From Carboxylicivirga longa (lineage in GTDB: Bacteria > Bacteroidota > Bacteroidia > Bacteroidales > Marinilabiliaceae), in contig NZ_JBNGOZ010000022.1 in NCBI RefSeq assembly GCF_050589825.1, forward strand, positions 16,956 to 80,955: 64,000 nt of DNA, read 5' to 3'. The position numbers and the translations under genes are program-made. Shown piece after piece: positions 8,893-18,855 of this stretch. The notes below the pieces were generated by a model. The model did no database searches. It had not been told where the DNA came from and worked only from the letters and a program-made list of their open reading frames with translations. Within the stretch, counting starts at the first letter, position 1. The number at the start of each line of letters is the position of its first letter.

Positions 8893-10671
8893 ATGTCAAC
8901 ATCCGATCGATTGTTTAAGTTAAGAAGTTATATGGCGACGCTTGGCGTTGATGCCCTGATTATTACCAGTGCCGACCCCCACTTGAGTGAATATCCTTCT
9001 GAGCACTGGAAATTTCGCGAATGGATTTCGGGCTTTACCGGCTCCGCCGGCACCGTGGTGATCACCAGCGAAGAAGCAGGCTTATGGACCGACTCGCGCT
9101 ACTTCCTGCAGGCCGAAGAAGAGCTGGCCGACTCGGGGATCGAGCTGTTTCGTATGGGTGAGGCAGGAGTGCCCGATTACCGCGAATGGATCAGCGTTCA
9201 CCTCAATGCCGGTTGTGTGGTAGGCATCAACGGAAAAACCATTACAGTAAATGAATATCGTCAGCTGGCTACCAAGCTGAAGAAAGTAGATATTCGTCTG
9301 GATGGTAAAGTATCGCTCGACGAAGATATTTGGGAGGGACGTCCGCCTATGCCCGATGATGGCATCTTTGAGTTATCAACGCAATATTGTGGACTGAGCC
9401 GCACGGAAAAGATCAAACTGATACGCCAAAAAATGCGTGAACAGGGCGCCACCCATTACATCATTGCAGCGCTGGATGAAATTGCCTGGGCGCTTAACTT
9501 TCGGGGCACCGACATACCCTATAACCCCTTGTTCCATGCCTACCTGATCATCACTGAAAATCAAGTTTTCTTCTTTATCGATCCGCATAAACTTACCTCG
9601 ACCATTGGTAAGCAACTGGCCAAGGAAGATATCAAGGTAAACCTGTACAAAGATTTTTATAATTTCCTCAAGGATATGCTGCCCGACAGCATCATACTCA
9701 TCGACCCCGACAGAACCAATAGCACCATACTGAGTAACCTGCCAACACAATCTGCACGTATTGAGCAGGTCAGCATCATCACCAATCTGAAAGCCAGAAA
9801 AAACCAGGTGGAGATTGAGAATTTCAGAAAAGCCATGGTGAAAGATGGAGTGGCCATGACACGTTTCTTATACTGGCTGGATAATAACATTGGTAAAGAA
9901 ACTATTACCGAACTGAGCGCTGCTGAAAAACTAAGTTTCTTCAGAGCCGAGCAGAATAACTACCATGGAGATTCATTCAACACCATCAGTGGCTATGCGG
10001 CCAATGGCGCCATAGTGCATTATGCAGTAACGCCCGAGAGTGCGCAAGTGCTGGCACCCAAAGGCTTGTACCTGGTGGATTCGGGGGGTCAGTACGACGA
10101 GGGGACTACTGATATCACACGTACCATAGCCCTTGGACCGCTAACAGATGAGGAAAAAATCGATTTTACGCTGGTGCTTAAAGGACATATTGGCCTGGAC
10201 AAGGCCGTTTTCCCCACCGGTACACGTGGGGTGCATCTCGACATACTGGCGCGTCAGGCCATGTGGCAGCGCGGCATTAACTACGGACACGGCACAGGCC
10301 ATGGAATAGGACATTTCTTGTGTGTACACGAAGGCCCCCAAAGTATTCGTCCACAAGACAATGGCGTAGAGATACAGGAAGGCATGATATCGTCCAACGA
10401 ACCGGGTATTTATAAGGCTGGCAAGCATGGCATACGCATCGAAAACCTGATACTGACCGTGAAGGATCAGGAGACCACCTTCGGCACCTTCATGAAATTT
10501 GAGACGCTGACGCTGTGTCCCATCGACCGACGTGCCATTGATGTTTCGTTGCTGAATGAGGAAGAAAAAGACTGGCTGAATCGCTATCACAAGCGGGTTT
10601 ACGAACAGCTGTCGCCGGCCCTTGATGACGCAGAGAAAGCTTGGTTGAAAAACAGTACACAAGCCCTGTAG
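8893..10671 (+). CDS. Xaa-Pro aminopeptidase (aminopeptidase P family, M24B)
   Basis: 592 residues, the long form of aminopeptidase P with two creatinase-like N-terminal domains (residues ~5-140 and ~160-315) and a C-terminal pita-bread catalytic domain (~320-540). Metal ligands are visible: Asp396 and Asp407 (VDSGGQYDEGTTDITRT), the His cluster in YGHGTGHGIGHF (466-475), Glu503 (SSNEPGIY) and Glu517 (GIRIENL). It removes the N-terminal residue from peptides with proline in second position and needs two divalent metals, usually Mn. No signal peptide, so cytoplasmic. Lies between the exported DUF4097-like protein and a glycosyltransferase with spacers of 3-4 bases, which suggests a loose operon of unrelated functions. 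Confidence 0.93.
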   Translation: MSTSDRLFKLRSYMATLGVDALIITSADPHLSEYPSEHWKFREWISGFTGSAGTVVITSEEAGLWTDSRYFLQAEEELADSGIELFRMGEAGVPDYREWISVHLNAGCVVGINGKTITVNEYRQLATKLKKVDIRLDGKVSLDEDIWEGRPPMPDDGIFELSTQYCGLSRTEKIKLIRQKMREQGATHYIIAALDEIAWALNFRGTDIPYNPLFHAYLIITENQVFFFIDPHKLTSTIGKQLAKEDIKVNLYKDFYNFLKDMLPDSIILIDPDRTNSTILSNLPTQSARIEQVSIITNLKARKNQVEIENFRKAMVKDGVAMTRFLYWLDNNIGKETITELSAAEKLSFFRAEQNNYHGDSFNTISGYAANGAIVHYAVTPESAQVLAPKGLYLVDSGGQYDEGTTDITRTIALGPLTDEEKIDFTLVLKGHIGLDKAVFPTGTRGVHLDILARQAMWQRGINYGHGTGHGIGHFLCVHEGPQSIRPQDNGVEIQEGMISSNEPGIYKAGKHGIRIENLILTVKDQETTFGTFMKFETLTLCPIDRRAIDVSLLNEEEKDWLNRYHKRVYEQLSPALDDAEKAWLKNSTQAL

Positions 10672-10675
10672 GCAA

Positions 10676-11572
10676 ATGCTTAGTATTTGTATACCGGTTT
10701 ATAATGTTGATGTAAGAGCGCTGGCAGCTGCCTTAAATAAACAATTTGAGCAGTCGGGCATTACGGGCGAAGTTATCGTACTGGACGATGGCTCAGCGGA
10801 TAATATTCGCACGGTCAACCGCCCCCTGAAGCAACTGCCCTATGTGCGTTATTACGAACAGGAGAATAAGGGACGGGCAGCCACACGCAACCGACTGGGG
10901 CATTATGCCCGCTACCAAAAGATTTTGTTTATCGATGGCGACTGTATGGTGTCCAACGGATTTGTGCAAAGCTATGCGCAGCCCAATGTTATTAAGCTGC
11001 CCCTCGTTATCGGGAGGCTTGCTTACGGCGAACGACCTCAAAAACGCAGTCTTCGCCTCCGATGGAACTATGGACGAAAAAGAGAGGCACGCATTAAATA
11101 CGACCGCCACTCTGTAAGTTTTCTGTCGTCTAACTTTATGATAGATGCCGAACTATTCAGACGCATACAGTTTGATGAGCGCATAAAAGGCTACGGCAAC
11201 GAAGACACACTTTTTGGCATTCAGCTGCGCCTCCGACAAATCGTCTTTCAGCAAATTGATAACAAAGTGATTCATCTGGGACTGGAGCCGGCACCTGTAT
11301 TTCTGGCAAAAACCCGCGAATCGTTAAATAACTTATGGAACATCTATTGCTTTACCAACTCAAAAGCATTGGAAAAGCACAAAGCCATAAAACTATTGAA
11401 GGCAAGCATGCCTGCCCCTGTAATACATTCGATGGCCGCCCTGTTTATTATTTTTAACAAAGCCCTGGCCTACTTCCTTGAGGCTATTTACCCTTCAATA
11501 CTTCTATTTGATCTTTATAAATTACTTTATTTATTTCGACTCAAGACACAGATTGTAAATAAAAAACAGTAA
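10676..11572 (+). CDS. Family 2 glycosyltransferase
   Basis: 298 residues. GT-A fold start MLSICIPVYNVDVRAL, the nucleotide-binding VIVLDDGS at about residues 34-41, NKGRAATRNRL, the metal-binding FIDGDC (DxD-like) near residue 85, and a C-terminal acceptor-side segment with GYGNEDTLFG, typical of GT2 enzymes with a GT7-type C-terminal extension. The last 70 residues carry a hydrophobic stretch (VIHSMAALFIIFNKALAYFLEAIYP) that could be a membrane anchor. It probably transfers a sugar during surface polysaccharide or lipid glycosylation; donor and acceptor unknown. The start is four bases after the aminopeptidase stop, and the stop is one base before the next ATG. Confidence 0.85.
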   Translation: MLSICIPVYNVDVRALAAALNKQFEQSGITGEVIVLDDGSADNIRTVNRPLKQLPYVRYYEQENKGRAATRNRLGHYARYQKILFIDGDCMVSNGFVQSYAQPNVIKLPLVIGRLAYGERPQKRSLRLRWNYGRKREARIKYDRHSVSFLSSNFMIDAELFRRIQFDERIKGYGNEDTLFGIQLRLRQIVFQQIDNKVIHLGLEPAPVFLAKTRESLNNLWNIYCFTNSKALEKHKAIKLLKASMPAPVIHSMAALFIIFNKALAYFLEAIYPSILLFDLYKLLYLFRLKTQIVNKKQ

Positions 11573-11573
11573 A

Positions 11574-12986
11574 ATGAGATACCTCCACACCATCACAGCT
11601 TTATTATGTATATCTCTTTCCGGAGTCCAGGCACAGGGACATCGCATCCATGTCAATATCAATAATTACAGCGATTCAACACTCATACTGGGTTATTATT
11701 TTAACAAAAAGATGCTGGTGAAGGATACCACCTTTATCAACGAAAAAGGCAACTTTGTATTTGAGGGAGAAGATAAATTGGACGAAGGCCTATACGTGCT
11801 GTTTCTGGAAGATAAAAGCTATTTCGACCTATTGATTGGCAGCGACCAAAGCATGAACATCAGTACTTCGAAAGATGATCTACTGAACAACATGAAGCTG
11901 GAAGGAGCACCTGAAAGCACCGATTTTTTAGGCTACCAACAATATATGATAAGCAAGCAGCGGGAGGCAGCCCCCATTCAGGAGCAGCTGAAGGCAGCGC
12001 CCGATGCAGCCCGTAAAAAAATGCTGCAAGAGCAAATGGCCACTTTATCGGAAGATGTGAATAAAAAATATGAAACACTGGTGAAGAAATATCCCAACAG
12101 TTTCCTAAGCCTCTTTTTAAAGGCCACCCAAGAAGTTGAAGTACCAAGAATGCAGGCACCCCAAGGCTCCCTTAACCCGGACTCTGTGGTTCAGCGCATG
12201 CGCTATGATTATTACAAAGCGCATTACTTCGATAACATCCAAATGAACGATGCCCGCATGCTGCGTACTCCTTTTTTTACCAATAAGCTGGATACCTATT
12301 TTGACAAAGTGGTGCTGCAAGTGCCCGACACGCTTATTAAAGAGTCGCATCGTGTTATTGCCATGGCCCAAGGCAATTACGAGATGGAGAAGTACCTGAT
12401 TCAGCATTTATTCAACCGCGCCAACGAAAGCAAGATAATGGGCATGGATGCACTCCTGGTGGCACTGGGCGAAACGTATTACCTAAGCGGCCACGCCGAC
12501 TGGGTAGATGAGGACTTTCTGACCAAGCTAAAGGAGCGGGTACATAAAATTAAACCTAACCTGTTGGGACAAAAAGCTGCTGACTTCAAAATGCAATCGC
12601 ACAACGGTGAGTTCTTCCGACTAAGCGAAGTGAGTGCCGACATCAGTATACTGGTGTTCTGGGAACCCGAATGCGGACACTGTAGCAAGGAAGTGCCCAA
12701 ACTGAATACGGATGTATGGCAAAAATATTCCGACCAACACATAAAAATAATCGCCGTGTACACACAGTGGGAGAAAGAACCCTGGGTGGATTTTATTAAC
12801 CAACACGGACTGCACGAATGGATTCATCTGTACGATCCGTACAACAAAAGCAACTTCAGGAATAACTATGACATATACAGTACCCCGGTAATTTACATAC
12901 TGGACAAAGACAAAAAAATACTGGCCAAACGAATTAGTGCCGAACAGATTCCCGGCTTCCTGGATCATTACTTTAAACTGAATTAA
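11574..12986 (+). CDS. TlpA/ResA-like thioredoxin-fold protein with DUF4369-type N-terminus
   Basis: 470 residues, signal peptide ending GVQAQ. Residues ~24-115 form a DUF4369-like beta domain (INNYSDSTLILGYYFNKK, KDTTFINEKGNFVFEG). A helical middle follows (~120-320, DUF5106-like), then a C-terminal AhpC/TSA-thioredoxin domain with LLGQKAADFKMQSHNGEFFRLSEV and the redox motif ECGHC. It should act in the periplasm as a thiol-disulfide oxidoreductase, perhaps for extracytoplasmic protein folding or cytochrome maturation. Such proteins are abundant in Bacteroidota and individual substrates are rarely known. Translation is probably coupled to the glycosyltransferase, since only one base separates stop and start. 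Confidence 0.85.
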   Translation: MRYLHTITALLCISLSGVQAQGHRIHVNINNYSDSTLILGYYFNKKMLVKDTTFINEKGNFVFEGEDKLDEGLYVLFLEDKSYFDLLIGSDQSMNISTSKDDLLNNMKLEGAPESTDFLGYQQYMISKQREAAPIQEQLKAAPDAARKKMLQEQMATLSEDVNKKYETLVKKYPNSFLSLFLKATQEVEVPRMQAPQGSLNPDSVVQRMRYDYYKAHYFDNIQMNDARMLRTPFFTNKLDTYFDKVVLQVPDTLIKESHRVIAMAQGNYEMEKYLIQHLFNRANESKIMGMDALLVALGETYYLSGHADWVDEDFLTKLKERVHKIKPNLLGQKAADFKMQSHNGEFFRLSEVSADISILVFWEPECGHCSKEVPKLNTDVWQKYSDQHIKIIAVYTQWEKEPWVDFINQHGLHEWIHLYDPYNKSNFRNNYDIYSTPVIYILDKDKKILAKRISAEQIPGFLDHYFKLN

Positions 12987-12987
12987 C

Positions 12988-13950
12988 ATGTTAAAATACG
13001 GCTATATACTCTTTATCGCCCTCGGCTTTGCAGCTTGCAACAATAACGAAAAAGACATACCACCGCCAGAAATTTTTCTGAAGATGCCCAATGACGGCTT
13101 TGACTTTGACACAGATAGTGCCGTAGTGATAGAACCCAAAATAACCTACGACATTAACTCAGAATATGCCTGGTATGAGGAAGGAATTACCGAAGCCATC
13201 CACAATGATAAAGATTACACCTTTGAGAATCGTGCCCTGGGACTATACCGATTTATATTTTCTGTTGAAACACCCTATGGCAGCGACACGATGCACATAA
13301 AGGTTCATTCCCTTGATATCAATTCGTTTGAGGAGTTTGATGATTTCAACGAAAACGGCTATAACAACACGCCCGAAAACAACCTGCATCAGTTTAAATA
13401 CGTGCAATATCCCTGCCTGCCGGGCACCCCGGACGCAGATGAGTGGAGTGGCTTTGCCGTGAGCAAAAATGCCAGTACATCCAATTCGGCCTCAAGAGGC
13501 GAGTTTAGTGCTTATGGAAGAACGGCGGCTGAAGAGTCGGATAATTTCATGATTTTCAAACAACAGGACGGATACAGCAATCGCATTTCTTTTGCCGATA
13601 ATAAGGCGCACACCCTTAAAAGCATCGCCCTTAACAACTGCACACGTAGTTATCTTTACATGCAAAGCGGCTTTAACAAAAAGGAGGGAAAAGATTACTT
13701 CCTGCTCACCATAACGGGTTACGACAGTGCTGGCAACCCCATGGGTACTCCTGCTAAGTTTCTGCTGGCTGATTATCGCCCCCAAGCCACCGCCGATAAA
13801 TTCATTGTGTCGGAATGGGAGGAACTGTCACTAAGCGAACTGGGCGCCGTTCACCAACTGGGCTTTCAGTTGAGCTCATCGCGCGATGACGATGCGGAAT
13901 TTGAACTACCCATGTATTTCTGCCTCGACAACTTAAAAATAAGCAAGTAG
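12988..13950 (+). CDS. Surface lipoprotein, DUF4465-like
   Basis: 320 residues. A lipobox at residues 13-17 (GFAACN) marks a lipoprotein. Residues ~25-105 look like an Ig/PKD-type beta domain. From ~108 on, FEEFDDFNENGY, the WSGFAVSKNAS segment, ITGYDSAGNPMGT and the ending CLDNLKIS are the hallmarks of DUF4465 domains. The LDNLKI ending with a beta-sandwich suggests ligand or carbohydrate binding. Some DUF4465 proteins sit in vitamin B12 uptake loci; here the TonB receptor at 5561-7612 is on the other strand and several genes away, so a link is only a guess. One base separates it from the thioredoxin-fold gene, making it the last gene of the + strand run, before a strong hairpin. Confidence 0.7.
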   Translation: MLKYGYILFIALGFAACNNNEKDIPPPEIFLKMPNDGFDFDTDSAVVIEPKITYDINSEYAWYEEGITEAIHNDKDYTFENRALGLYRFIFSVETPYGSDTMHIKVHSLDINSFEEFDDFNENGYNNTPENNLHQFKYVQYPCLPGTPDADEWSGFAVSKNASTSNSASRGEFSAYGRTAAEESDNFMIFKQQDGYSNRISFADNKAHTLKSIALNNCTRSYLYMQSGFNKKEGKDYFLLTITGYDSAGNPMGTPAKFLLADYRPQATADKFIVSEWEELSLSELGAVHQLGFQLSSSRDDDAEFELPMYFCLDNLKISK

Positions 13951-13979
13951 CTGCTCTACTTAAAGAAAGAATTATGAGT

Positions 13980-14028
13980 ATTTATCGGATGACCAAGGAA
14001 TATACAATTGCTTGGTCATCCGATAAAT
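13980..14028. terminator. Bidirectional hairpin terminator with TTATCGGATGAC stem
   Basis: An 18-bp perfect stem (13980-13997 with 14011-14028) and a 13-base loop lie between two convergent genes. No long T-run is present, only ATGAAAAAC after the stem. The stem core TTATCGGATGAC recurs in the hairpin at 32914-32963. Confidence 0.7.
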
Positions 14029-14056
14029 GAAAAACTTAAAGTCATCAACTCTATAC

Positions 14057-16198
14057 TTAATTAAGCAGCAATACTTTTTTAACCACAGAGTGGGTTTCTG
14101 TTTTAAACCGTACGAGGTAAATGCCGGGCGGCAAATCAGCCACATCAAAGCTGTCGCCCCTGGGGTTACGCACCCGAAAAGCTTTCATGCGACGCCCATT
14201 AAGCCCATAAACTTCAATTTGCCGAAGCGTATGATAATCCGAGGTAAATTTAAGCACCCCGTTGCGTATAGGATTAGGAGAGATACGAATTCCATCGTTA
14301 GCTATCTTCAAGCTGTCATCATCGGTTCCCACTTCACTATTCACGATTAACAAATCAATTAAGTAAGCGCCATTATCACCTTGAGGATGCAGAGTATTAT
14401 AGGGCTTCCATTCCTGATTATCCAATATAAAAGCCGTATTATCGGCCGGAGCCTTGCCCTGCGGCAGCACCTGATAAAGGGCCAGTGTATCCACCGATAC
14501 AGGGTCGTAACTCAGCTCTACACCTACAAAAACAGATCCTTCTGCCACCACCGGCTCATCCAGCACAAACAGCTGTTGAGCCGTTGAAATTTCACCCAGT
14601 GGCACATCGTTAAGCTTCCATAACTCCTCGCCGGGCAAGCCATCCACATCCTTCCATATCTTCAGGTTGAAAGTTTGGTTGCTACCGGCTGACTCTACCT
14701 GTGCGGGTCTCAGATATACACCGGCAATGGAGGCCTCGGCAAAGCCATCGTAGCGCTCGGCATAGGCCGTGTAGTGCAAGCTATTGTGCCCCGACAAGCT
14801 GCCATCGAACTGCACATCACGGTAAAGCGTTTTTACATCTCCTTCATGATAATGCGATAAGAGCAACTTATCGGCATAAAAATCGTAACCAGAAATGCTG
14901 TTAACACCCAGATCTGCATCATCCAACCAGTACTTTAACTGCTTGTTGATTGCCGTTTCGCTATCCCAGGCCTTATTCAAACGCCCGAAGTAATCATTAA
15001 CAGGATTCCCACACCCGGCTTCACCACCTGATAAATAGCCAATCAGCTTGTGTGAATCGGTAAACAATCCGGCACCTGATGAGCCTCCCTCCGTGGTTCC
15101 CACCTGCCATTGCTCCACTAACCAGTGTGCATCCGAACGAAACAGCCCATAGAAATCAAAAGTAGTGGGGATGGGTGCGGCCTGCGATACCGATACCTTT
15201 TTAATATCCTTATTGGGATGATGAACCGTATAAACAACATTATCTATTTGTTTATCCAGCGTCCAGCCTACCCAGTAAGGATGATAATCGGCCGGCGGCA
15301 TCTTATCCAGGCGCAGCAATGCAAAATCCAGATCATCCATATAGGCCTCCAGTTGCGCACCAGAAAGGGTCTGCACATCGGTACCAACCGTGGTAGGATC
15401 ACAGGTTGATGACTCGAAACTGAAATAGAAAATCACATTTTGAGCCGTTAGATTGAGATACTTGAAACAGTGTGCCGCAGTAAGAAAATAGGGCTTGCCG
15501 TTTTTTTTGCTGTTGGCTACCATGGTACCGGAGCAAAACTCTGCGCCATCAATCATTATCTTACATACCGCACGATTCACCTCATCGGTATTAATGGGCT
15601 TACAAACGGCATTGACCTGCTCGTCGCAAGAGTAACCATAATCACGCCAGTCTTTCAGCACTTCCAATACCCCCACATAATCGTGGTTAACAGCACTCAC
15701 CAGCAGATCATGTTCTGAATCGGGCGGATAGGGTGTTTGCAATTCCAGTATCAGCACATCACCTGCTACAGGGGCTATGGCAAATAAGCCGGAGGGATTA
15801 TTATTGACGTTGGTAAAGGCTCCCAACACATGGCTCCGATCGGGATTATAGGCAAAAAGCTGCTCTCCATGTCTTAAGTTAAAACGATCAAATATGAGGT
15901 TCAGACTCTTTGCGCCCTCCGACTGCACCACCATACGCCAAATATATTTATCGCCTTGCCGGGACCATTCCCCGGAATTTTCAGGACTGAGCGCTGTATA
16001 AATAGGTTCTGCAAAACGAAAAGGTACTTTACCTAAAGCTTCTGGCTTACTTTGCTTCGCCAAGGGCTGTTGAATCGGTTTCAGCTTCAGCGCATTTGGA
16101 AAATTATCCATGGGAGCCGGATGTCCGCCTTGCGAAAGCTGAGCATTAGCTAGCACCCCCCACATCATTATCGATAGTATAAGTATATATCTCTTCAT
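14057..16198 (-). CDS. Secreted trypsin-like serine protease with T9SS C-terminal sorting domain
   Basis: I start at the ATG at 16198 because MKRYILILSIMMWGVLANAQ is a clean signal peptide and AGGAGA lies seven bases before it; an in-frame ATG 33 bases upstream lacks these. Numbering from there, the catalytic residues are His243 (LTAAHCF), Asp291 (DDLDFALLRL) and Ser374 (EGGSSGAG). The arrangement resembles lysyl endopeptidase-type chymotrypsin-fold enzymes, and paired cysteines (YSCDEQVNAVC, CSGTM, AAHC, SSTCD, AGCG) suggest disulfides. A beta-rich middle (~420-610) is followed by the Por sorting domain at the end (ISPNPIRNGVLKF, IEVYGLNGRRMK, LPPGIYLVRFKT), which directs export and surface attachment by the type IX system. 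The organism must therefore encode T9SS elsewhere. Confidence 0.9.
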   Translation of the reverse strand: MKRYILILSIMMWGVLANAQLSQGGHPAPMDNFPNALKLKPIQQPLAKQSKPEALGKVPFRFAEPIYTALSPENSGEWSRQGDKYIWRMVVQSEGAKSLNLIFDRFNLRHGEQLFAYNPDRSHVLGAFTNVNNNPSGLFAIAPVAGDVLILELQTPYPPDSEHDLLVSAVNHDYVGVLEVLKDWRDYGYSCDEQVNAVCKPINTDEVNRAVCKIMIDGAEFCSGTMVANSKKNGKPYFLTAAHCFKYLNLTAQNVIFYFSFESSTCDPTTVGTDVQTLSGAQLEAYMDDLDFALLRLDKMPPADYHPYWVGWTLDKQIDNVVYTVHHPNKDIKKVSVSQAAPIPTTFDFYGLFRSDAHWLVEQWQVGTTEGGSSGAGLFTDSHKLIGYLSGGEAGCGNPVNDYFGRLNKAWDSETAINKQLKYWLDDADLGVNSISGYDFYADKLLLSHYHEGDVKTLYRDVQFDGSLSGHNSLHYTAYAERYDGFAEASIAGVYLRPAQVESAGSNQTFNLKIWKDVDGLPGEELWKLNDVPLGEISTAQQLFVLDEPVVAEGSVFVGVELSYDPVSVDTLALYQVLPQGKAPADNTAFILDNQEWKPYNTLHPQGDNGAYLIDLLIVNSEVGTDDDSLKIANDGIRISPNPIRNGVLKFTSDYHTLRQIEVYGLNGRRMKAFRVRNPRGDSFDVADLPPGIYLVRFKTETHSVVKKVLLLN

Positions 16199-16239
16199 TA
16201 CCGTTCTCCTAAAAATCATTTCATATTCCATACCAAGCC

Positions 16240-17505
16240 CTAAACATCGTGGCGCTTCACAATGTTTTTACCTCGTTTTAAAACCCTCACAATCACCATA
16301 TAGCGTTTTATTCGACCTACACGCCCCACACTATTTAATACCAAAGCCCATGCCATTAACAAACTGGTTACCACAATAGATAACAAAAGAATGCCTAACT
16401 CAAAATCATTAATTCTAAACTCCTTGGGTATTGCAAAGAAAAGCAAAATAGAAATAAGACCACGGGGAGCTATTAGAAACTGTGGAAAATAGTCGCGTTT
16501 AAACATGATTTTAAACATCAGCCAACGAAAAGCAAAGAGCCCTACAATAAAATAGACAGTCAGCAATAAAATATGGGGCACGAACACACCGGCCAGCGTA
16601 ATGGACATGCCCAGCACAAAGAAAAAGAAGGTGCGCACCACAAAAGCACTCTCACGCGTAAGCAGCTTAAAATCCACCAAAATACGGCGCACATTATCTT
16701 CCATCAGGTACTTGCGCATAAAACCACTGAAAAACAACATACGATTCTCGAGCACCATGCCAAATACAAGAATCATAAGAAGTGACGACAGATGAAAGAG
16801 CTTGCCAATGGCATAAAATAAGATGAGTACTGCAAAAAACAAAAACAACTTAACATCCGACTTAATGCGCTGAAAAAGAAGAATCATGGCATAAGAGAGG
16901 GTGATACTGAGCAACAGCGTACCTCCAATGCTAATCAACACATTTAAGCCCACCATAGTGGCTCCGTTGGTATTCAGGTTTTCCACCAAAAGATAGAAAA
17001 ACATGATCCCCAGGATATCGGAAATCGTACTTTCGTATATCATAAACTCGCGCTTGGCGCGCGGCAGTTTCCCCACACTGGGTATTACTATGGCACTGCT
17101 GGTGATAGACAGAGGAATGGCGTAGATAATGGCGGTGAGCCAGTCGAGGTTGCCAATAAAATAACGGATACCAATGGCCAGAAAGAAGGTATTGAAAAAA
17201 AGCGATAGAGCCGCCACAAAGGTAGAAAGGCCGATTAAGGGCAGTCGATCCTTGCGTAACTGCAAATCCAATGCTGCCTCCAGTACAATCAGTATTAAGC
17301 CCACAATTCCCAGCACCTCTAAAGGCAGAAACCACTCTTCTTCGTTAAAGGTAACGCCCAAAAACTCCTTAGCCAGATAGCCACTGGCAATCAACAGTAT
17401 TACACTGGGTATATGCGTTTTTTGAGCCACCAGGTTATACACATAAGAAATAATGATGATAATGGCGGCGCCAATAACCCATGAATAAGCATTAAATTCT
17501 TCCAT
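16240..17505 (-). CDS. Monovalent cation:proton antiporter (CPA family)
   Basis: 421 residues with about 12 membrane segments. The early half carries the antiporter-type helices ILLIASGYLAKEFLG and LIVLEAALDLQL. The core TSSAIVIPSV followed by ESTISDILGIMFF matches the paired discontinuous helices and the ion-binding acidic residue of CPA1/CPA2 exchangers. The C-terminus is a short basic cytoplasmic tail (VGRIKRYMVIVRVLKRGKN) with no TrkA-N or TrkA-C regulatory domain. It probably exports Na+ or K+ for protons, for pH and salt homeostasis. Same strand as the protease, whose start lies 41 bases downstream of this gene's stop, so cotranscription is possible. Confidence 0.8.
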   Translation of the reverse strand: MEEFNAYSWVIGAAIIIIISYVYNLVAQKTHIPSVILLIASGYLAKEFLGVTFNEEEWFLPLEVLGIVGLILIVLEAALDLQLRKDRLPLIGLSTFVAALSLFFNTFFLAIGIRYFIGNLDWLTAIIYAIPLSITSSAIVIPSVGKLPRAKREFMIYESTISDILGIMFFYLLVENLNTNGATMVGLNVLISIGGTLLLSITLSYAMILLFQRIKSDVKLFLFFAVLILFYAIGKLFHLSSLLMILVFGMVLENRMLFFSGFMRKYLMEDNVRRILVDFKLLTRESAFVVRTFFFFVLGMSITLAGVFVPHILLLTVYFIVGLFAFRWLMFKIMFKRDYFPQFLIAPRGLISILLFFAIPKEFRINDFELGILLLSIVVTSLLMAWALVLNSVGRVGRIKRYMVIVRVLKRGKNIVKRHDV

Positions 17506-17633
17506 ATTTTATCTTCAGTTTTTGTAAGACCTGACCGATGACCTTCTAAGGAGGCAACAACTCAAGCAATTCATAAGTTGTAGTTACCCTTTATCCATCT
17601 TCAAGTACCAGACAGGTTTCAACCGCCTCCAAG

Positions 17634-17666
17634 ATAAAAAAATCCCGCCTTTTACAGAGCGGGATT
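17634..17666 (-). terminator. Intrinsic terminator after buk
   Basis: On the reverse strand AATCCCGC pairs with GCGGGATT around a 10-base loop and is followed directly by seven T. It lies 24 bases past the buk stop. Confidence 0.85.
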
Positions 17667-17689
17667 CCTGTATTTTAAATGAAGACACA

Positions 17690-18766
17690 CTACTCATAAG
17701 TTTTACAACTCACTTCGCCATTGAGCACGGCCAGTCCGTTTTCGGCCAGGGCCCACATCTCATCTTCACCCGGATACACTTTCACAGGTGCCAACCACCC
17801 TATCATATCCTTCAGGTATTCAACCAATATCTTGTCGTAAGCGATACCGCCGGTAATAATAATACCATCGACTTGTCCTTTTAACACGGCGGCACAACCA
17901 CCAATGGTTTTACCGATTTGATAAGCCATGGCCGAATGGATCAGTTTATGATGTGGATCACCCTCAGCTGCTTTTTTCTCCACTTCACTCGCCATATTAG
18001 TACCCAGGTGGGCCACTAATCCACCTTTACCATTCACAAACTTACGCATCTCCTCATAGGAATATTTACCGCTAAAACAGGCATCAATTAAAGCCCCGGT
18101 AGGCAATGTACCTGCACGCTCGGGAGAGAAAGGGCCGTAGCCATCCAATGCGTTATTCACATCTACAACTTTTCCTTTTAGGTGGGCTCCCACAGAGATA
18201 CCTCCACCTAAATGCGCCACTATCACATTGAGGTCTTCATATTTTTTCTCTACCTCTTTGGCAAAACGCTTGGCTACTGCCTTTTGATTAAGCGCATGAA
18301 AAATAGAGCGACGTGGCATATCGGGGTGTCCGGTGATGCGGGCCACATCCTGCAACTCGTCAACGACTACCGGGTCGGCTATAAAAGCACGGGCGCCTTC
18401 AATATTTTTGGCAATATCATCGGCAATTAAACCACCCAGGTTACTGGCGTGCTGCCCCAAAACACCTCTGCGCAGATCGGCTTTCAAGGCTTCATTTACT
18501 TCATAAACACCAGAGGCAATAGGCTTAACCATACCGCCTCGCCCTACAATGGCATCAAAGTCATCAATCTCAATATCAGCTTCCAGCAGCTCTTTAACAA
18601 TGATCTCTTTACGAAACTCAAACTGCGAAGCAATGTTTTCAAAGCGACTGATCTCCTCTGCCGAATGGCGCAGTGTTTTTAAAAAAACAGATTTATCACC
18701 ACAGTAAACAGCAATTTTTGTGGAGGTAGAACCCGGATTAACAACAAGGATTTTTTTCTTGTTCAT
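17690..18766 (-). CDS. buk: Butyrate kinase
   Basis: 358 residues, the normal length. ASKHA-fold start KKILVVNPGSTSTKIAVYCGD, the GRGGMVKPIASGVYEVNEAL loop, IFHALNQKAVAKRFA, VAHLGGGISVGAHLKGKVVDVNNALDGYGPFSPERAGTLP region, and GGIAYDKILVEYL near the C-terminus are all diagnostic for Buk rather than AckA. It converts butyryl phosphate plus ADP to butyrate plus ATP, or runs backward to activate butyrate and branched-chain acids. It lies 129 bases downstream of ptb with a terminator between them, so its expression may be partly separate. In Bacteroidota rich in iso-branched lipids, Ptb-Buk may also process isobutyrate and isovalerate; that role is inference. Confidence 0.93.
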   Translation of the reverse strand: MNKKKILVVNPGSTSTKIAVYCGDKSVFLKTLRHSAEEISRFENIASQFEFRKEIIVKELLEADIEIDDFDAIVGRGGMVKPIASGVYEVNEALKADLRRGVLGQHASNLGGLIADDIAKNIEGARAFIADPVVVDELQDVARITGHPDMPRRSIFHALNQKAVAKRFAKEVEKKYEDLNVIVAHLGGGISVGAHLKGKVVDVNNALDGYGPFSPERAGTLPTGALIDACFSGKYSYEEMRKFVNGKGGLVAHLGTNMASEVEKKAAEGDPHHKLIHSAMAYQIGKTIGGCAAVLKGQVDGIIITGGIAYDKILVEYLKDMIGWLAPVKVYPGEDEMWALAENGLAVLNGEVSCKTYE

Positions 18767-18855
18767 AGCTAGTCATAAATTTAAGGGATTTTTATCGGAT
18801 TTTTCATATCAGGGTATTGTTAAGTACCCTGCACTTATGGCTCACTAATGCTTTA